Shown piece after piece: positions 14,983 through 16,113 of a stretch of 16,113 nt of DNA. Within the stretch, counting starts at the first letter, position 1. Each line of letters starts with the position of its first letter. The translations under genes were made by a program, and so were the position numbers. The notes under the pieces were generated by a model. The model worked only from the letters and a program-made list of their open reading frames with translations. It searched no databases and was not told where the DNA came from. The stretch comes from CAYMRB01 sp964392615 (GTDB lineage Bacteria; Planctomycetota; UBA8108). The stretch spans positions 1 through 16,113 of the forward strand of contig CAYMRB010000223.1 of NCBI GenBank assembly GCA_964392615.1. Direction: 5' to 3'.

Positions 14983-16070
14983 GGCGTGCTCCACTTCACC
15001 CATCGCAGCGTCGGCTCCTCGACGTCGCTCAGCGCTTCGACGCGGTCCTCCTCGTCCGAGCCCCCGTCGTCGGTGAGGTCCGTGCCGACTGACCAGAGCT
15101 GCCGCTCCGCAGCCGAGTACCGCAGCGGCTCGCCATCGAACGGATCGCGCGGCACCGCGTCGAGGTACTCGGGCACGAGCGCGTCGAGGCGATCGGGAAG
15201 CCGGTCGTGGTCGACGTGATACGCTCGCAACGCGAGAAGCGTGCGCACCATTCGAAGAACGGAGTTCGAGCGGTAGCGTTCGTTGACCCCGTTCGGAAGA
15301 ACACTGGTCACCAGCTCGTGGAACATCTCTCCCAGGAAGTTGAACCAGTCGCTCGAACGGGACGGTTCTTCGACGGGAGGGCCCCGAAACGGTCGCTCTT
15401 CCGCGTCGACTAACAAGCGATACGTCGTGAGAAACAGCTCACGCGTCCGGTTCGGCCGCACGAGCCAGCGCCCCATGCCGGCGATGTCGCCGCCGGCGTC
15501 CGGATCGTCCAGGACGGCGCTGAACAGTCGATACTCCTCGCGCAGCGCGGTCTGCACGGCCTCCTTGCGTGTCTCGAATCGCGCCAGCTCACGCGCGATC
15601 TCGATGCACCGATCGCGCGACGGCGGACGTCGGCGCGCGATCCGCTCGAGCCAGCGGGTGCCGTACGCCTTGACGGAGATCCCGACGAGCACCGAGATCA
15701 AGCTCCCCTGGCCGTCCTCGATCCTCTGGCCCCATCGCACGAATCGCCATGCGTCCTCGACCGCGCCGGCGGTGTCTCCCGATCGCAGCCGCGACAACGC
15801 GCGGAGATCGACGAGCTGCGCGAGGTCGCGAATGACCAGCAAATAGTCCGCCGGATCGCCGACCGACGCCTGCTTCGGCAGCACGAAGTCCGGCTTCGCG
15901 AGGCTCCGATCCAGTCGCGCGAACGCGTCGGCGCACGTCGCGAGGAACTTGGCAGCTCGCGCGTCGTCCCACAGGGCGTCGTTGTCGTACTCGCTGGACG
16001 TTTCCAGCGTGTCCAGGAACTCGTAGAACTCCCGGTCCTCCTCGTCCATCGGCTCGAACGCATCGGGCAT
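14979..16070 (-). CDS. Hypothetical protein with pseudopilin-like C-terminal segment
   Basis: A 363-residue protein from ATG 16070; a TAG two codons upstream in the same frame rules out extension. Most of it is helical and charged (about residues 15-280). The final part is a recognisable block: A-Y-H-V-D-H-D-R-L-P-D-R-L-D-A-L-V-P-E-Y-L, then V-P-R-D-P-F-D-G-E-P-L-R-Y and L-W-S-V-G-T-D-L-T-D-D-G-G (about 280-345). This resembles the C-terminal region of GspG-type pseudopilins and is widespread in planctomycetal proteins of unknown function. No N-terminal membrane segment or signal is present, although relatives as I remember them carry one followed by a P-D-D-x-D linker, so the 5' end may be lost. 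The stop overlaps the next ATG (ATGA). I do not assign a function. Confidence 0.75.
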   Translation of the reverse strand: MPDAFEPMDEEDREFYEFLDTLETSSEYDNDALWDDARAAKFLATCADAFARLDRSLAKPDFVLPKQASVGDPADYLLVIRDLAQLVDLRALSRLRSGDTAGAVEDAWRFVRWGQRIEDGQGSLISVLVGISVKAYGTRWLERIARRRPPSRDRCIEIARELARFETRKEAVQTALREEYRLFSAVLDDPDAGGDIAGMGRWLVRPNRTRELFLTTYRLLVDAEERPFRGPPVEEPSRSSDWFNFLGEMFHELVTSVLPNGVNERYRSNSVLRMVRTLLALRAYHVDHDRLPDRLDALVPEYLDAVPRDPFDGEPLRYSAAERQLWSVGTDLTDDGGSDEEDRVEALSDVEEPTLRWVKWSTP

Positions 16071-16113
16071 CGGCTAAGCCATCATAACCCGCTTCCTGGA
16101 TGGCGCTTGTGAC

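Overview
The window is GC-rich and its gene content suggests a member of the Planctomycetota (inferred from gene families only; there is no marker gene). The pointers are secreted dockerin-like proteins with a Cys-rich tail, a Tat-type sulfatase, a secreted esterase with autotransporter-type beta-strand repeats and calcium-binding repeats, and a protein with a pseudopilin-like C-terminus.

Left part, + strand (1-1281): the 3' end of one dockerin-like gene and a complete second one (signal peptide, cohesin-like body, two Ca-binding loops). They are tandem paralogues sharing the tail C-P-P-E-S-T-x-C. The first appears to carry a frameshift close to the window edge. A hairpin at 1327-1352 separates them from the next block, which converges on them.

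Defence block, - strand (5649-1407): an McrB-like AAA+ NTPase with a large N-terminal region and a long coiled coil, overlapping by 23 bases an McrC-like PD-(D/E)xK nuclease of the DUF2357 type. Together they look like a two-gene type IV (McrBC-related, possibly CoCoNuT-like) restriction system.

Middle, + strand: a YIP1-family membrane protein and a DUF2752 membrane protein (5801-7013) are closely spaced. They are followed by a tight three-gene operon (7252-10231): a YtrA-type GntR regulator, an ABC ATPase that overlaps it, and a 554-residue permease that looks like two fused membrane halves. A near-consensus promoter with a possible operator precedes the regulator.

Right part, - strand (16070-10377): a protein with a pseudopilin-like C-terminus, then the short start of what may be a truncated paralogue running in frame into a 935-residue secreted SGNH/SASA-type esterase, then a sulfatase. 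Esterase plus sulfatase suggests deacylation and desulfation of a sulfated, esterified polysaccharide outside the cytoplasm. Parts of the span from about 7140 to 14650 have clearly lower GC than both flanks, and the in-frame join at 14643 looks like a recombination or insertion scar. No rRNA, tRNA, CRISPR array or transposase was recognised. No stretch longer than 300 bases lacks a gene.
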